In this document: piece after piece, positions 1 to 8,240 of the stretch
Layout: the number at the start of each line of letters is the position of its first letter
Numbering within the stretch: the first letter of the stretch is position 1
Source of the DNA: Bacillus sp. JCM 19058
GTDB lineage: Bacteria; Bacillota; Bacilli; Bacillales_H; Bacillaceae_D
Direction: 5' to 3'
Assembly (NCBI GenBank): GCA_001310555.1
Contig: BAXO01000003.1
Coordinates: 1 to 64,000, forward strand
Length of the DNA stretch: 64,000 nt
The notes under the pieces: model-generated
Database searches by the model: none
What the model was told of the DNA's origin: nothing
The model's input: only the letters and a program-made list of their open reading frames with translations
Position numbers and translations under genes: made by a program

Positions 1-257
1 ATTTCATAAATGCCTAATTCAGAAATAAATGCGAAGATCAGTAGCCGACATACACAGAATGGTTCGCTATTTTAAATGGCCATTGTAAAGATTGGAACGG
101 CAGGTGGTCGACTCCTGCGGGAGGAAAGGCCCCGGTAAGACGAGGAGGGCTCTGCCCGACGAAGGCTTACCAGCCGCCCGCGGAAAGCGACCACCTAGAG
201 TGGAAATCAATGATCAAATGATCCACTCTATCATTGAATGATGAAATTGATTCATTT
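1..257. repeat. Structured dispersed repeat, copy A (inverted relative to copy at 54155-54412)
   Basis: The reverse complement of this stretch matches 54155-54412 almost base for base, with about fifteen differences that cluster near 205-235. The core (about 102-195) is GC-rich and can fold: GGTGGTCG near 103 pairs with CGACCACC near 188, and inner arms CCTGCGGG and CCCGCGG also pair. GC-rich repeats with a CTTTCCGCGGGC and CCGCAGGAGTCGA core are common between genes in Bacillus genomes. No ORF, transposase or target duplication is visible. The copy may extend left of the window. Confidence 0.85.
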
Positions 258-479
258 ATTAAAACCTAATCACCTTTTTATGTTTCCATTATTCTGAATG
301 ATGCAAATTTATGATTTGATGAAATTTACTGTGCCTTATTAAGACATCTGTCTAAAATTAGATTGTACTTTTCCTCTGAAAAAGTATTTTTGTTTATACT
401 TCCCCTCCCCCACTACTATTCGAATGAGAACTACAATATCGCTCGTGATGTCGCCCATTCATATGGAGGTGATGAATGA

Positions 480-727
480 AGACGGGGATTCCTCCCATAA
501 ATCTTGTCGGCCAAGGGAGGTAATAACTAAGCTACCCAATGATACAACTCTACTCCTCCAAGCAATAGCTCACTTTTGAATCGGAGACCATTGCCATTGA
601 ATGCACTAGAAACAAGCAGATCGAGTCCACGATGCTTTTTCTTAATGTGCTCAAAGAGTGCGACTACTGAATGGTCGTCTATTTGGTCGAGGAGCATTGC
701 GGTTCCACGTCTCCTCTCGCTCACTTG
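480..727 (-). pseudogene. Short-chain dehydrogenase/reductase remnant
   Basis: A 65-codon minus-strand reading contains a stretch typical of the middle of short-chain dehydrogenases: an acidic DDHSVVALFEHIKKK segment followed by GLDLLVSSAFNGN, which resembles the usual RLDILVNNA motif with NN changed to SS. The N-terminal cofactor loop (TGxxxGxG) is not visible upstream, and downstream homology is spread over other frames with stops. It sits between the repeat at 1-257 and cotJA. I read it as a real remnant of a dehydrogenase rather than a gene with a single sequence error, because both ends are missing. Confidence 0.45.
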
Positions 728-791
728 GAGACTAGGACAAGGTAGTATTGCATAGACTTCTTTTGAATCACATTGTGAAGGAGGCCGACAG

Positions 792-1031
792 ATGAGTGAT
801 TTTACGCAAAGGAAGTATTACTATCCTTATATAAGTCCTTTTGACCCCTGTCCCCCTATTCGAGTGAAATCATATGAAACACCGCCTCAACTTTATTTAG
901 GCTTTCAGCCGGAGGGATTGCCACAATTCAAGCCGTTTGAGGCTCTGCGCCGTGGCACGTTGTGGCCAGCCCTATACTCACCGTATGAAAGTCCGCATCG
1001 TGAAGGGAAGGGAGCTCAAAACCATGAATGA
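792..1031 (+). CDS. cotJA: Spore coat protein CotJA
   Basis: A 79-residue protein rich in Pro, Tyr and aromatic residues, with the CotJA hallmark YISPFDPCPPIRVKSYETPP near the N-terminus. CotJA is a small component of the Bacillus spore coat made in the mother cell and needed for CotJC assembly. GAAGGAGG lies 7-10 bases before the ATG. It is the first gene of cotJABC and overlaps cotJB by 8 bases. A sigma-E-type promoter is expected from the B. subtilis operon, but I could not pick one confidently. The C-terminal tail after about residue 65 is not clearly family-like. Confidence 0.9.
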   Translation: MSDFTQRKYYYPYISPFDPCPPIRVKSYETPPQLYLGFQPEGLPQFKPFEALRRGTLWPALYSPYESPHREGKGAQNHE

Positions 1032-1290
1032 AAAGGTGCTTCCCGAAGAATTTTATCCTTTACTGGAGAAGCTACAGGTTATTGATTTCGTCCTTGTAGA
1101 GCTCACTTTATATTTGGATACACATCCAAATGATCATGCTGCGATTAAACAGTTTAATGAAGTGGCGCAATATCGTCGTCAAATTAAGGAGGAGGTCGAA
1201 CAATATTACGGACCACTGCAGCAATTTGGCAACAGCTTTAGCGATTACCCTTGGAACTGGAGCGAGGGGCCGTGGCCATGGCAAATTTAA
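1024..1290 (+). CDS. cotJB: Spore coat protein CotJB
   Basis: An 88-residue protein starting MNEKVLPEEFYPLLEKLQ, with the acidic helical body and Trp/Pro-rich tail (YPWNWSEGPWPWQI) of the CotJB family. The family is a small mother-cell coat component encoded between cotJA and cotJC in Bacillus. The ATG at 1024 is chosen because homologs begin at this Met and it overlaps the end of cotJA, suggesting translational coupling. Longer upstream in-frame starts would read through cotJA sequence. No internal frameshift is seen. Confidence 0.9.
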   Translation: MNEKVLPEEFYPLLEKLQVIDFVLVELTLYLDTHPNDHAAIKQFNEVAQYRRQIKEEVEQYYGPLQQFGNSFSDYPWNWSEGPWPWQI

Positions 1291-1313
1291 CGAAGGAAAG
1301 AGAGGGATGACCG

Positions 1314-1884
1314 ATGTGGTTTTATGAAAAAAAAGCTTCAATATCCGGTGAGGGTAAGCACTTGTAATCCAACGCTTGCAAAGTATTTAGTAGAGCAATA
1401 CGGCGGAGCAGACGGTGAACTGTCAGCTGCCCTCCGCTATTTGAATCAACGCTATACGATACCGGATAAAGTCGTCGGTTTACTCACAGACATCGGCACT
1501 GAGGAATTTGCCCACTTGGAAATGATCGCAACAATGATTTACAAGCTGACAAAGGATGCTACACCGGAACAATTAAAGGAAGCCGGACTTGGAGAAGGCT
1601 ACGCAAATCACGATGGTTCGACCTCCTACCAAAATGCTGCAGGCGTCCCGTGGACCGCATCCTACATTGCTTCCAAAGGGGATCCGATCGCCGATTTGTA
1701 TGAGGATATTGCCGCAGAAGAAAAAGCAAGAGCCACTTACCAATGGATTATCGATTTGTCTGATGACGAAGATTTGAACGATAGTCTACGATTTTTGCGT
1801 GAACGGGAGGTTGTTCATTCCCAACGGTTTAGGGAAGCCGTTGAGTTGCTGAAGGAAGAAAGAGACCGGAAGAAAATATTTTAA
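1314..1884 (+). CDS. cotJC: Spore coat protein CotJC, manganese-catalase-like (one frameshift near start)
   Basis: The product resembles Mn-catalases and forms part of the spore coat. The body is well conserved: VSTCNPTLAKYLVEQYGG, then metal-ligand-type motifs EEFAHLE (about residue 63), EEKARATYQW (about 138) and a final HSQRF segment, with the family-typical KKIF terminus. Homologs start MWxYEKKLQYPV. Here ATG TGG TTT TAT GAA at 1314 gives that start, but the A8 run at 1327-1334 throws it out of frame; seven A would restore it. The only uninterrupted start is ATG at 1324, which would lose the first residues. I treat 1314 as the real start. It follows cotJB by 23 bases. Confidence 0.9.
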
Positions 1885-1889
1885 GTCTA

Positions 1890-1934
1890 TGGCTGGTGTG
1901 AACGGATTCTGTTGCCTTGCACCAGCTCTCTTTA
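1890..1934 (+). terminator. Possible cotJ operon terminator
   Basis: GCTGGTG (1892-1898) can pair with CACCAGC (1920-1926) and is followed by a pyrimidine-rich stretch. The loop is long (21 bases) and the T run is weak. From here to 2243 (about 310 bases) I see no gene or other clear structure. Confidence 0.4.
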
Positions 1935-2243
1935 AAAAACGAATTGAACAGGCACTAGAAGCAGTTACCTCTAAGAAATTCAACTTCCTCCTGAGATTTT
2001 TGTCATTCTCCAATATTATTGCAGATAACAAATAACTACTCACTGATTGACTTCAGAAACCTATATATCAAAATTTTCGTTTTCCTAAAAACGAATACAT
2101 TAAATGATCCGCCTCAAAAAGTAAACCACCGCCTAATCAGTGATTGACTTTCTATTTGGAGAATCCTTCCTTTCAAGCGAAAGTGGATGCTCGAGTGTTG
2201 AGTTAGTTTTCACCCGTTTGCCAACGTTTTCGCGTTACTACAA

Positions 2244-2274
2244 AAATAGCCGCCCGTCGATTGGGCGGCTATTT
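2244..2274 (-). terminator. Intrinsic terminator of the MATE gene
   Basis: A perfect 12-bp stem, AAATAGCCGCCC (2244-2255) with GGGCGGCTATTT (2263-2274) and a 7-base loop. On the minus strand it is followed by TTTTTG. It overlaps the stop codon region of the MATE gene ending at 2269. Confidence 0.85.
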
Positions 2275-3639
2275 CTGCTGCAGCAGCAGCGCATCGTGTC
2301 CTGCTTGGATCTGGCGAAGGCGGAAGAAAAATCCAACGGCCGCACAAGTAAGGCCGATCGTAATACCTATCCAAAAACCAAACGGACCTAACCGCGTATA
2401 GACAGCTAATAGATAGCCTGAAGGAATACCAATGATCCAATAGGAGACTAAAGCAATGACGAATGGAATATTAACATCTTTATAACCGCGCAGCACCCCT
2501 TGGAGAGCTCCTTGTGCGGCATCTGAAAGCTGATAAAAGACGGCAAAGATCAAAAATTGCCCGATTAATAAAGCTACCTCCGGATTGTCTGTATAAAAAT
2601 AGGCGATCGTTTCACGAAAAATAATAAGGAATATGGAAGCAATCGCGAGAACGCCAATCGCAAGCCAAACACCGAAAACGCTATATTGACGGGCATCGTC
2701 ATATCTCTTGGCGCCGACCTCATAGGCGACAAGAATCGTTAAGGCCATTGCAACACTGAGAGGCATCATAAACAAAATCGTCGTAAAGTTTAAGGCAGCC
2801 TGATGAGCAGCAATTGTTACGGTACTAAACAATGCTCCCATCAATATCGTAACCGCTGAAAAAAATGCTCGTCTCAAAAAAAAGTAGAAAGACCAATCGG
2901 TACTCCTAATTTAAGCTGATCGCGCCAAGCCGTGATTGACGGGCGAAACCACGTTAAAAACAAGCGATATTCTCGCAATACCTTTACTTTAAAAGTGACG
3001 ATAAGACTGACTAGAAAAATAAGCCAGTATGTTAAAGCCGTTGCATAGCCAGCCCCAATTCCGCCAAGCGCGGGCATACCAAAGTTCCCAAAAATAAAAC
3101 TATAGTTCAATACGAAGTTTGCCGGAACAGCTAGCACCGTAATCACCATCGTGATTCTCGTAAACCCTTGTGCATCGAAGAAATACCGAAGTACATTGGC
3201 TGCAAAAAGCGGCCAGAGTCCAAACGAAAGGCCAATCAGATAATGCTTTGCGATATGATGAACGTCTGGATCAAGCTTCATCAATGACAGCAGTCCGTCT
3301 AAAATAAAACCGCCTGCTAAAACGACAAAGACAGCGAGAAGCACTGTCAAATACAGTGCTTGCGTGACTGAGCGCGCAACAAGGTGGCGTTTTCCTCCTC
3401 CTAAATATTGGGCAACGGTCGGCGATACCGCCAGCAAGATTCCATTAAATCCTGTCAGAATCGGCATCCAGAGACTCGAACCAATCGCCACCCCAGCCAA
3501 ATCATCCGTTCCGGCCCGCCCAGACATCATCGTATCGACAACGTTCATCGCATTATAGCTGACCTGTGTCACTAAAATAGGCCAGAATATCATGACAAAA
3601 AGCTTTATTTTTTTTAGATAATGTTTTCGCATGGTACAT
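2269..3639 (-). CDS. MATE family multidrug/cation antiporter (two frameshifts)
   Basis: MATE proteins export cationic drugs and metabolites in exchange for Na+ or H+. The reconstructed protein is about 455 residues with about 12 hydrophobic segments, as usual for the family, and includes IFWPILVTQVSYNAMNVVDT near the N-terminus and matching repeats in the C-terminal half. Two extra T are inferred on the minus strand: at 2876-2883 (eight, seven expected, joining GLSTFF to ETSIFSAVTIL) and at 3608-3615. Correcting the second lets translation begin at ATG 3639, which has AGGAGG at ideal spacing; the alternative ATG at 3632 does not. Relation to B. subtilis MATE proteins such as NorM/YojI types is plausible but not resolved. 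Confidence 0.85.
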
Positions 3640-3855
3640 ATATTCCTCCTACATTTATCGCCATAATACGCTTTAATCCCCCCGTAATCTATCGGCCGAC
3701 TGAATGGCAAAAAGAAGCTCTAACTATACAACGAGCGAGCGAATTTTTCACTCGAATCGTAGGGACCTTCATCACGAGAGTTCGTTCCCTTTCCTTGAAT
3801 CGTTGCAGGAAAAATCATGCCCATGCCGAATTTTTTAAGAGAAGGAGGATAAAAA

Positions 3856-4626
3856 ATGATTGTCACCCAAAGAAATGAGCAATGGCTAGAATTAACAGAG
3901 CAGCATGAACACGCCTTTCTTTCATACGAAATAGCAAAGCATTGGCATCGAAATCTCTTTCCTTATCCAGATCGCCGCGAAGAGGTACTCCTTGCGATAC
4001 GGGAGCACGATCGCGCCTGGATACCGCTTGATAAGAAGGTTACCTTTCATGCAAAAGAATTGTATCCCCACGATTTTATTCATTTTCCACTGCAAACAAA
4101 GCTTGACGCTTACCGAAGAGGCGTCGATGAGGTTGAAGCGCAATCCGCCTATGCAGCCATCCTATGCAGCCTTCACTTCTGCTCTTTTTTTTCAAAGGAG
4201 TGCCCAATGTTGAGGAGGCTATCCTTGATTTTTTTGAAACAGGAAAACTCGAGACAGGAGCGTTTAATGAAACAGCTCACTGATAAGCCAACAGAGGACG
4301 AGCTTCAACAGCACTTCCGACTGTTGCAATTCTGTGATGATTGTTCGCTTTACGTCTATATGAATAAACGGGGCGTGTCAAAAGAAAATGAAGTTTCCTG
4401 GTTTAAGGATGGCTTTCGTCAGCCATTTGACTTTGCTCCCGAAGGACTTAATGGCTCTTGGCAGGATAAGGACACTATACGTCTCACACCTTTCCCGTTT
4501 GAACAGCCATTCTCTACGAGGCGCGTCAGCTACCTATTGGAAACGACAGCGACTCACACTCCAGATGAGTCTGTGCCGTTAGCAAAGCTTACGAAGGAAC
4601 AGCACGTGATCACCTTTGTCGAATAA
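3856..4626 (+). CDS. DUF3891 family protein (internal compensated frameshifts)
   Basis: A 256-residue soluble protein with the DUF3891 pattern: an N-terminal helical segment with SYEIAKHW, REHDRAWIPLD near residue 50, SLHFCSFF near 110, RQERLMKQL near 137 and a C-terminal beta-rich part. Its function is unknown to me. An AAGGAGG site precedes ATG 3856. The reading frame is open throughout, but residues about 114-127 look wrong. In another frame, 4193-4228 encodes KGVPNVEEAILDF, which fits the family helix leading into LKQENSRQER. An 8-T run (4185-4192) and a 7-T run (4229-4235) flank it, so two indels probably cancel each other. Confidence 0.75.
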   Translation: MIVTQRNEQWLELTEQHEHAFLSYEIAKHWHRNLFPYPDRREEVLLAIREHDRAWIPLDKKVTFHAKELYPHDFIHFPLQTKLDAYRRGVDEVEAQSAYAAILCSLHFCSFFSKECPMLRRLSLIFLKQENSRQERLMKQLTDKPTEDELQQHFRLLQFCDDCSLYVYMNKRGVSKENEVSWFKDGFRQPFDFAPEGLNGSWQDKDTIRLTPFPFEQPFSTRRVSYLLETTATHTPDESVPLAKLTKEQHVITFVE

Positions 4627-4632
4627 TAAATG

Positions 4633-4681
4633 ATGGGGACGTCTTATAAGCCGTTGTTTCAACTTAAAGACTCCCCTTTTA
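4633..4681 (+). terminator. Terminator after DUF3891 gene
   Basis: GGGGACGTCTT near 4634 pairs with AAGACTCCCC near 4667-4676 (one bulge) and is followed by TTTT. It separates this gene from the convergent mqnD. Confidence 0.6.
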
Positions 4682-4734
4682 AAAACGAAAATGCTGTACG
4701 GCTTCTGATTTAACATGCATGATAGCCTACTCAC

Positions 4735-5575
4735 TTATCCTTCTGCTTGCAATAAGGATGTCGTAAACGCAGGGACCAATTCCTCTTCGGCTGCGCGTGT
4801 TAATAAATTGGTAATCGCCTCATACCCTTGCACGCCCAGATCGCGCGTAAACTGATTGACATAGAGGTCAATATGCTGACGCGCCACATCTTCCGACATT
4901 TCCTGAGCATGAGCCATCACGTAGGAACGCGAAGCATCCGGCTCGTTCCAGGCATAGTCAACCGAAGCACGCACCCAATCGGTGATTGCTGCTATTGGCT
5001 GCGAGCGATGGGCGATTATCGCACCTAACGGAATCGGAAATCCTGTGTCCTCCTCCCACCAGCTCCCCATATCTGCCATTAAACTAAGACCGTATGACGG
5101 ATAAGTAAAACGCGCTTCATGGATAACTAAGCCAGCATCAATTGTCCCCTTTTGCACAGCAGGCATAATTTCATGAAATGGCATTACGACAATCTCTCCT
5201 ACTCCTGCAGGAATTTGCTTGGCTGCCCAAAGCCTAAACAGTAAATAAGCCGTCGATCGTTCACTCGGTACTGCCACGCGCCGTCCCGCCAAATATTGTG
5301 GGTCATTTGTTTTTTTCCTTGGTCAGGACAAGGGGACCGCATCCTCTTCCTAACGCTCCGCCACAAGGAAGCAAAGCGTATTCAGAAAGAACCCACGGCA
5401 AAGCCGCATAAGAAATTTTCATCACTTCAGGCCCATTCGTTTCAAGCGCCCACTGATTCGTTTTGTCAATATCAGCGTATGTGACATCAAGGCTCGGGGC
5501 ATTATCGATGAATCCATGAACCCATGCATGAAAAACAAAAGTGTCGTTCGGACACGGTGAAAAAGCGATCTTCAT
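4735..5575 (-). CDS. mqnD: 1,4-dihydroxy-6-naphthoate synthase MqnD (one frameshift)
   Basis: MqnD converts cyclic dehypoxanthinylfutalosine to 1,4-dihydroxy-6-naphthoate in the futalosine route to menaquinone. The N-terminus MKIAFSPCPNDTFVFHAWVHG is diagnostic (SPCPNDTF). The rest has the two-lobed periplasmic-binding-like fold seen in MqnA/MqnD, including RRVAVPSERSTAYLLFRLWA. The reconstructed length is about 279 residues, normal for the family. A 7-T run at 5310-5316 (six expected) splits it after LVLTKEK; removing one T gives TKEKTNDPQYLAGRRVAV. Its ATG overlaps the mqnB stop (ATGA), indicating coupled translation. Confidence 0.92.
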
Positions 5576-6245
5576 TTCAATTCCTCCATTACTAGCTTCA
5601 TTGCTCTAGTTAATACGCGCAGCGCTTCTTCAATTCGCCAGGACTCCCGATTGCGCGGTCCGACGACATTAGAAATTGCCCGAAGCTCCAGCACCGGAAT
5701 ACCGTGAAGCGATGCAGCCTGGGCAACACCGAAGCCCTCCATCGCCTCTGCCCCCGCTTCCGGAAAACGCGATTTTAGCTCATTCGTCGTTCGTTGCGTT
5801 CCGGTTACAGTTGAGAGGGTTAGTACCGGCTTCGCATAAACCGGAAAATCTGCGTCCTGTAGTGCACGCGTTACCTTCGACACAAGTGCCGCGTCAACAT
5901 TAAAGCACGATTGGCCAAAACCGAGCTCTTCTAAGCTGTTAAAGCCATCGTTTGTTTCTGCTCCTAAATCAGCAGCAATAATTTTTGTAGCGACTACGAG
6001 AGAGCCGATTTCCGCCTGTCCCGTAAAGCCTCCGGCAATTCCAGCATTCACGACATAATCATACGTCCGTTCAGCCAATTTTTTGCTGTACTCGCCGCTG
6101 CAGCTGCCGAACCGACTCCAGCCAAATAAATGTCAGCGTCCTGAGCACTCCCTAGTCCGGCTCGTACCGCCTCTTGTTCTATCGGAACGGGGGTCATGAT
6201 CAGCACGCGTGATTCAATACCTTCCGTATTCTCGATTTCAGCCAT
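5572..6245 (-). CDS. mqnB: Futalosine hydrolase MqnB (one frameshift)
   Basis: MqnB removes hypoxanthine from futalosine in menaquinone synthesis and belongs to the nucleoside phosphorylase/MTA-SAH nucleosidase fold. Visible motifs are NAGIAGGF (substrate pocket), TGTQRTTNEL, and EAMEGFGVAQAASLHGIP with ELRAISNVVGPRNRESW, typical of futalosine hydrolases. The reconstructed protein is about 224 residues. Homology moves frame at the T6 run 6079-6084, where one missing base (TAKK-LAERTYDYV expected) explains the break. Its stop overlaps mqnD. The only futalosine genes in the window are these two; mqnA, mqnC and the late men-type steps must lie elsewhere. Confidence 0.9.
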
Positions 6246-6343
6246 TCAAAAACTCCTTTTCGACCATACTATATAATATTAGTCTAGTTTAATAGATAGT
6301 CGCCTCTTTGGCTAGTAAGTGGCCTCTTGTCCTGGCATTCTTC

Positions 6344-6372
6344 TTGACAAATTAAATGGAAGTAGATAAGAT
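6344..6372 (+). promoter_or_regulatory. Sigma-A promoter for the Mn riboswitch-terC unit
   Basis: Perfect -35 TTGACA (6344-6349), a 17-base spacer, and -10 TAAGAT (6367-6372), about 25 bases upstream of the riboswitch. Confidence 0.8.
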
Positions 6373-6394
6373 AAGCTTAATTACATACGATCCT

Positions 6395-6533
6395 CCAAAG
6401 GGGAGTAGCGTCAAGTTTATTGTTAACTTGAAACAAAGTCGTCATTACGTGGATTTAATGTCCTCCGGCTTTGTTGGCATAGTAACACGTGTCTAGCAAG
6501 ACCTTTGCCAATGAATGGCAGAGGTCTTTTTGT
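6395..6533 (+). ncRNA. yybP-ykoY manganese riboswitch with terminator
   Basis: The conserved elements of this class appear in order: AAAGGGGAGTAG (about 6398-6409), CTCCGGCTTTGTTGGCATA (about 6463-6481), then GCAAGACCTTTGCC. The expression platform is an intrinsic terminator in which AGACCTTTGCC pairs with GGCAGAGGTCT, followed by TTTTTG. In this class Mn2+ binding favours the anti-terminator, so expression of the downstream gene rises with manganese. It lies about 55 bases before the TerC gene, the usual partner in Bacillus (ykoY). Confidence 0.92.
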
Positions 6534-6588
6534 TTTTGTAAAAGGCTCTTTCCATTCAACAGATGAGGAAAGAGGGGAGAGACAAGAT

Positions 6589-7398
6589 ATGGATTTGTCG
6601 TTAATTTTGGAATACAGCTGGGTTCTGCTCGTTTTGATTGCTTTAGAAGGGATTCTTTCAGCTGATAATGCACTCGTTTTGGCGATCATGGTCAAGCACT
6701 TGCCAGAAAAAGAGCGAAAGCGTGCCTTGTATTACGGCTTGGCGGGAGCATTTGTTTTTCGGATTGCTTCGCTTTTCGTCATTTCGTTTCTCGTTGATAT
6801 TTGGCAAATTCAAGCAATTGGCGCGCTTTACCTACTATTTATTGCAGGAAACCATTTATTTCGAAAGCATGCTGTAAACAAGTTTAAGAAAAAAAGGGGA
6901 AAAGTCGAAAGAAAAAAGCGGCTTCTGGATGACCGTCTTGAAGGTAGAACTGGCAGACATCGCTTTTGCAATTGATTCGATCCTTGCCGCAGTCGCTTTG
7001 GCTATGGTTTTGACTCCAACTGGGCTAGGCAAATCGGGAGCCTCGATGCCGGACAGTTTGCTGTTGTATTCTTTGGCGGCTTTGTCGGATTGCTCATTAT
7101 GCGCTTTGCCGCCTCGAAGTTTGTAGTACTGCTGCAAAAGCGCCCTGGGCTGGAAAGTGCCGCTTTTATTATCGTCGGCTGGGTTGGTGTTAAGCTTATA
7201 ATCACAGTACTCGCTCACCCATCACTCGCTGTTATTGATGCTCACTTCCCGCACTCCTTGGCGTGGAAGCTGTCCTTCTACGGTATACTTGTCACGATTG
7301 TGCTCGCTGGCTGGTTTCTTTCAAAAAAGCCGGAAAGTATTAAAGACGCTCAAAAAATAGATGCCGACAAGGACCGTGCGCGTGCAAAGGCGAAGTAG
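6589..7398 (+). CDS. TerC family integral membrane protein, YkoY/MeeY-like (two frameshifts)
   Basis: TerC proteins of Bacillus (YceF/MeeF and YkoY/MeeY) export Mn2+ and help metallate secreted enzymes. The protein has about 7 hydrophobic segments with family motifs EGILSADNALVLAIMVKHLP and ELADIAFAIDSILAAVAL, whose acidic residues likely bind metal. The reconstructed length is about 269 residues. An A7 run (6889-6895, six expected) breaks it before the ATVLKVELAD-type segment, and one base is missing near 7031-7033 so that GLGK should read GLGKIGSLDAGQF. Start ATG 6589 follows an AGGGGAGAG site. The upstream Mn riboswitch strongly supports a manganese role. The C-terminus is a Lys/Asp-rich tail. 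Confidence 0.88.
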
Positions 7399-7477
7399 CT
7401 GAAGCTTTTTCCAATTACAGGCTCTCTCATGCTGATCGTCAAATCAACTTAGCTACAGCTAGCGTGCGCGCGGCCAG

Positions 7478-7503
7478 TCAGGCGGAGGTTCAGCTCCGCC
7501 TGA
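7478..7503 (+). terminator. Hairpin after terC
   Basis: A perfect 9-bp stem, TCAGGCGGA (7478-7486) with TCCGCCTGA (7495-7503) and an 8-base loop. There is no strong T run after it, so Rho-independent termination is only likely. Confidence 0.55.
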
Positions 7504-7638
7504 TTGGGAATCCCTTACTATTTTACTCGCGAACCTTATACAAAGCCTCCCGCCTTCCCGTTTTTTTAACAATCCACTTCCATCGCTCCATGTAGACAGA
7601 AAATCCTGACCCATTCTTTCTCCTTTATCAGTACGAAC

Positions 7639-7684
7639 GGGAATACGACGCTTAATTAAACGTTTAATTAAGCATCGTATTCCC
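7639..7684. repeat. 46-bp near-perfect palindrome
   Basis: GGGAATACGA at 7639 pairs with TCGTATTCCC ending at 7684. The centre, GCTTAATTAAACGTTTAATTAAGC in double-stranded form (7650-7673), is fully palindromic with no loop. The only mismatch is C/A at 7649/7674. It could be a bidirectional terminator between two convergent remnants or a protein-binding site. Confidence 0.75.
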
Positions 7685-7784
7685 TTAGTCTTTGTTCTAA
7701 TACCGTAAAATGATCGTTACTCGACCAGCCAGCTGTTAAACCTCGGTAATTCCAAAAAGGAAGGCCTCCCTTATAAGCTTTTTC

Positions 7785-7813
7785 TTGATCAAAGCAACAG
7801 AAAAGCTTATGAT
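7785..7813 (+). promoter_or_regulatory. Promoter of the ABC-F leader transcript
   Basis: -35 TTGATC (7785-7790), a 17-base spacer, and -10 TATGAT (7808-7813). The start site is predicted near 7820, giving a leader of about 420 bases before the ABC-F gene. Confidence 0.6.
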
Positions 7814-7850
7814 AGTAGTAATGACAAAAAAAGAACGGAGGTGGAGAGAG

Positions 7851-7934
7851 ATGAATCAGCCTGTTTTTGTGCGCGAGCAATGGATGAATTTTTTGTATAT
7901 TTGCCGTGCAATTTTTTTCGACTATAGCTGCTAA
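7851..7934 (+). CDS. 27-residue leader ORF upstream of the ABC-F gene
   Basis: ATG at 7851 follows a strong GGAGGTGGAGAGAG site and encodes MNQPVFVREQWMNFLYICRA followed by IFFDYSC and TAA at 7932-7934. A small hairpin with a T6 tail (GGACA 7937-7941, TGTCC 7946-7950, T 7951-7956) starts three bases after the stop. A short, well-initiated ORF directly before an intrinsic terminator, in the leader of an ABC-F gene, is the arrangement of ribosome-mediated attenuation. The peptide itself matches nothing I know. A shorter read caused by an indel in the T7 run near its end cannot be excluded. Confidence 0.55.
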   Translation: MNQPVFVREQWMNFLYICRAIFFDYSC

Positions 7935-8240
7935 CGGGACACGTTTGTCCTTTTTTAGCAACTGAATAGTCGAACAAAAACAGTGAAACGTCTCTTTCCA
8001 TTAAAATATTAGGCAAAAGCGTTGTTGTCTTTCAAAGGACGATCTAACATCAAAAAGTTAGCTCGCCTTCGCTTTTGGCCTTTGACGAGAAGAGCCGATT
8101 TTAGGCTCTTCTTTGTTGTTTTAAATACCTTTTTTTGGACGGCAGAGAACAGGTTTCTCTGCGTTTTTTTGCTATAAAAAAAAGAATAAAGTGTGGCGCC
8201 ATTTGCGCCTTTGCAAGGAATAATCGGGAGGTAAAATAAA
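7935..8240 (+). promoter_or_regulatory. Attenuator-type leader of the ABC-F gene (tandem hairpins)
   Basis: Four hairpins lie between the leader ORF and the gene. (1) GGACA/TGTCC with T6, 7937-7956. (2) A long arm GCAAAAGCG (8013-8021) with CGCTTTTGGC (8070-8079), enclosing CTAAC/GTTAG. (3) GAAGAGCC (8089-8096) with GGCTCTTC (8104-8111). (4) GCAGAGAA (8142-8149) with TTCTCTGC (8155-8162) followed by GTTTTTTT. Hairpins 1 and 4 look like intrinsic terminators placed before the gene they precede, so transcription must pass them. ABC-F resistance genes such as vmlR are known to use such leaders. Confidence 0.6.

Larger units (their letters stand above)
7399..7784. other. Intergenic region with two convergent short coding-like tails
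   Basis: About 385 bases between terC and the ABC-F leader promoter. On the plus strand 7596-7655 reads TENPDPFFLLYQYEREYDA then stop, with a TAG just before it. On the minus strand about 7800-7668 reads a protein-like tail that includes LPFWNYRGLTAGW and ends LREYDA then stop. I recognise neither family. Both end inside the palindrome at 7639-7684, so the shared REYDA-stop follows from its symmetry. They look like remnants or broken ends, not complete genes. Confidence 0.4.

Noticed and set aside
1314..1884. Programmed -1/+1 frameshifting as the cause of the many breaks
   Set aside because: No consistent slippery heptamer with downstream structure is seen, and the shifts affect many unrelated genes including four to eight sites in one gene.
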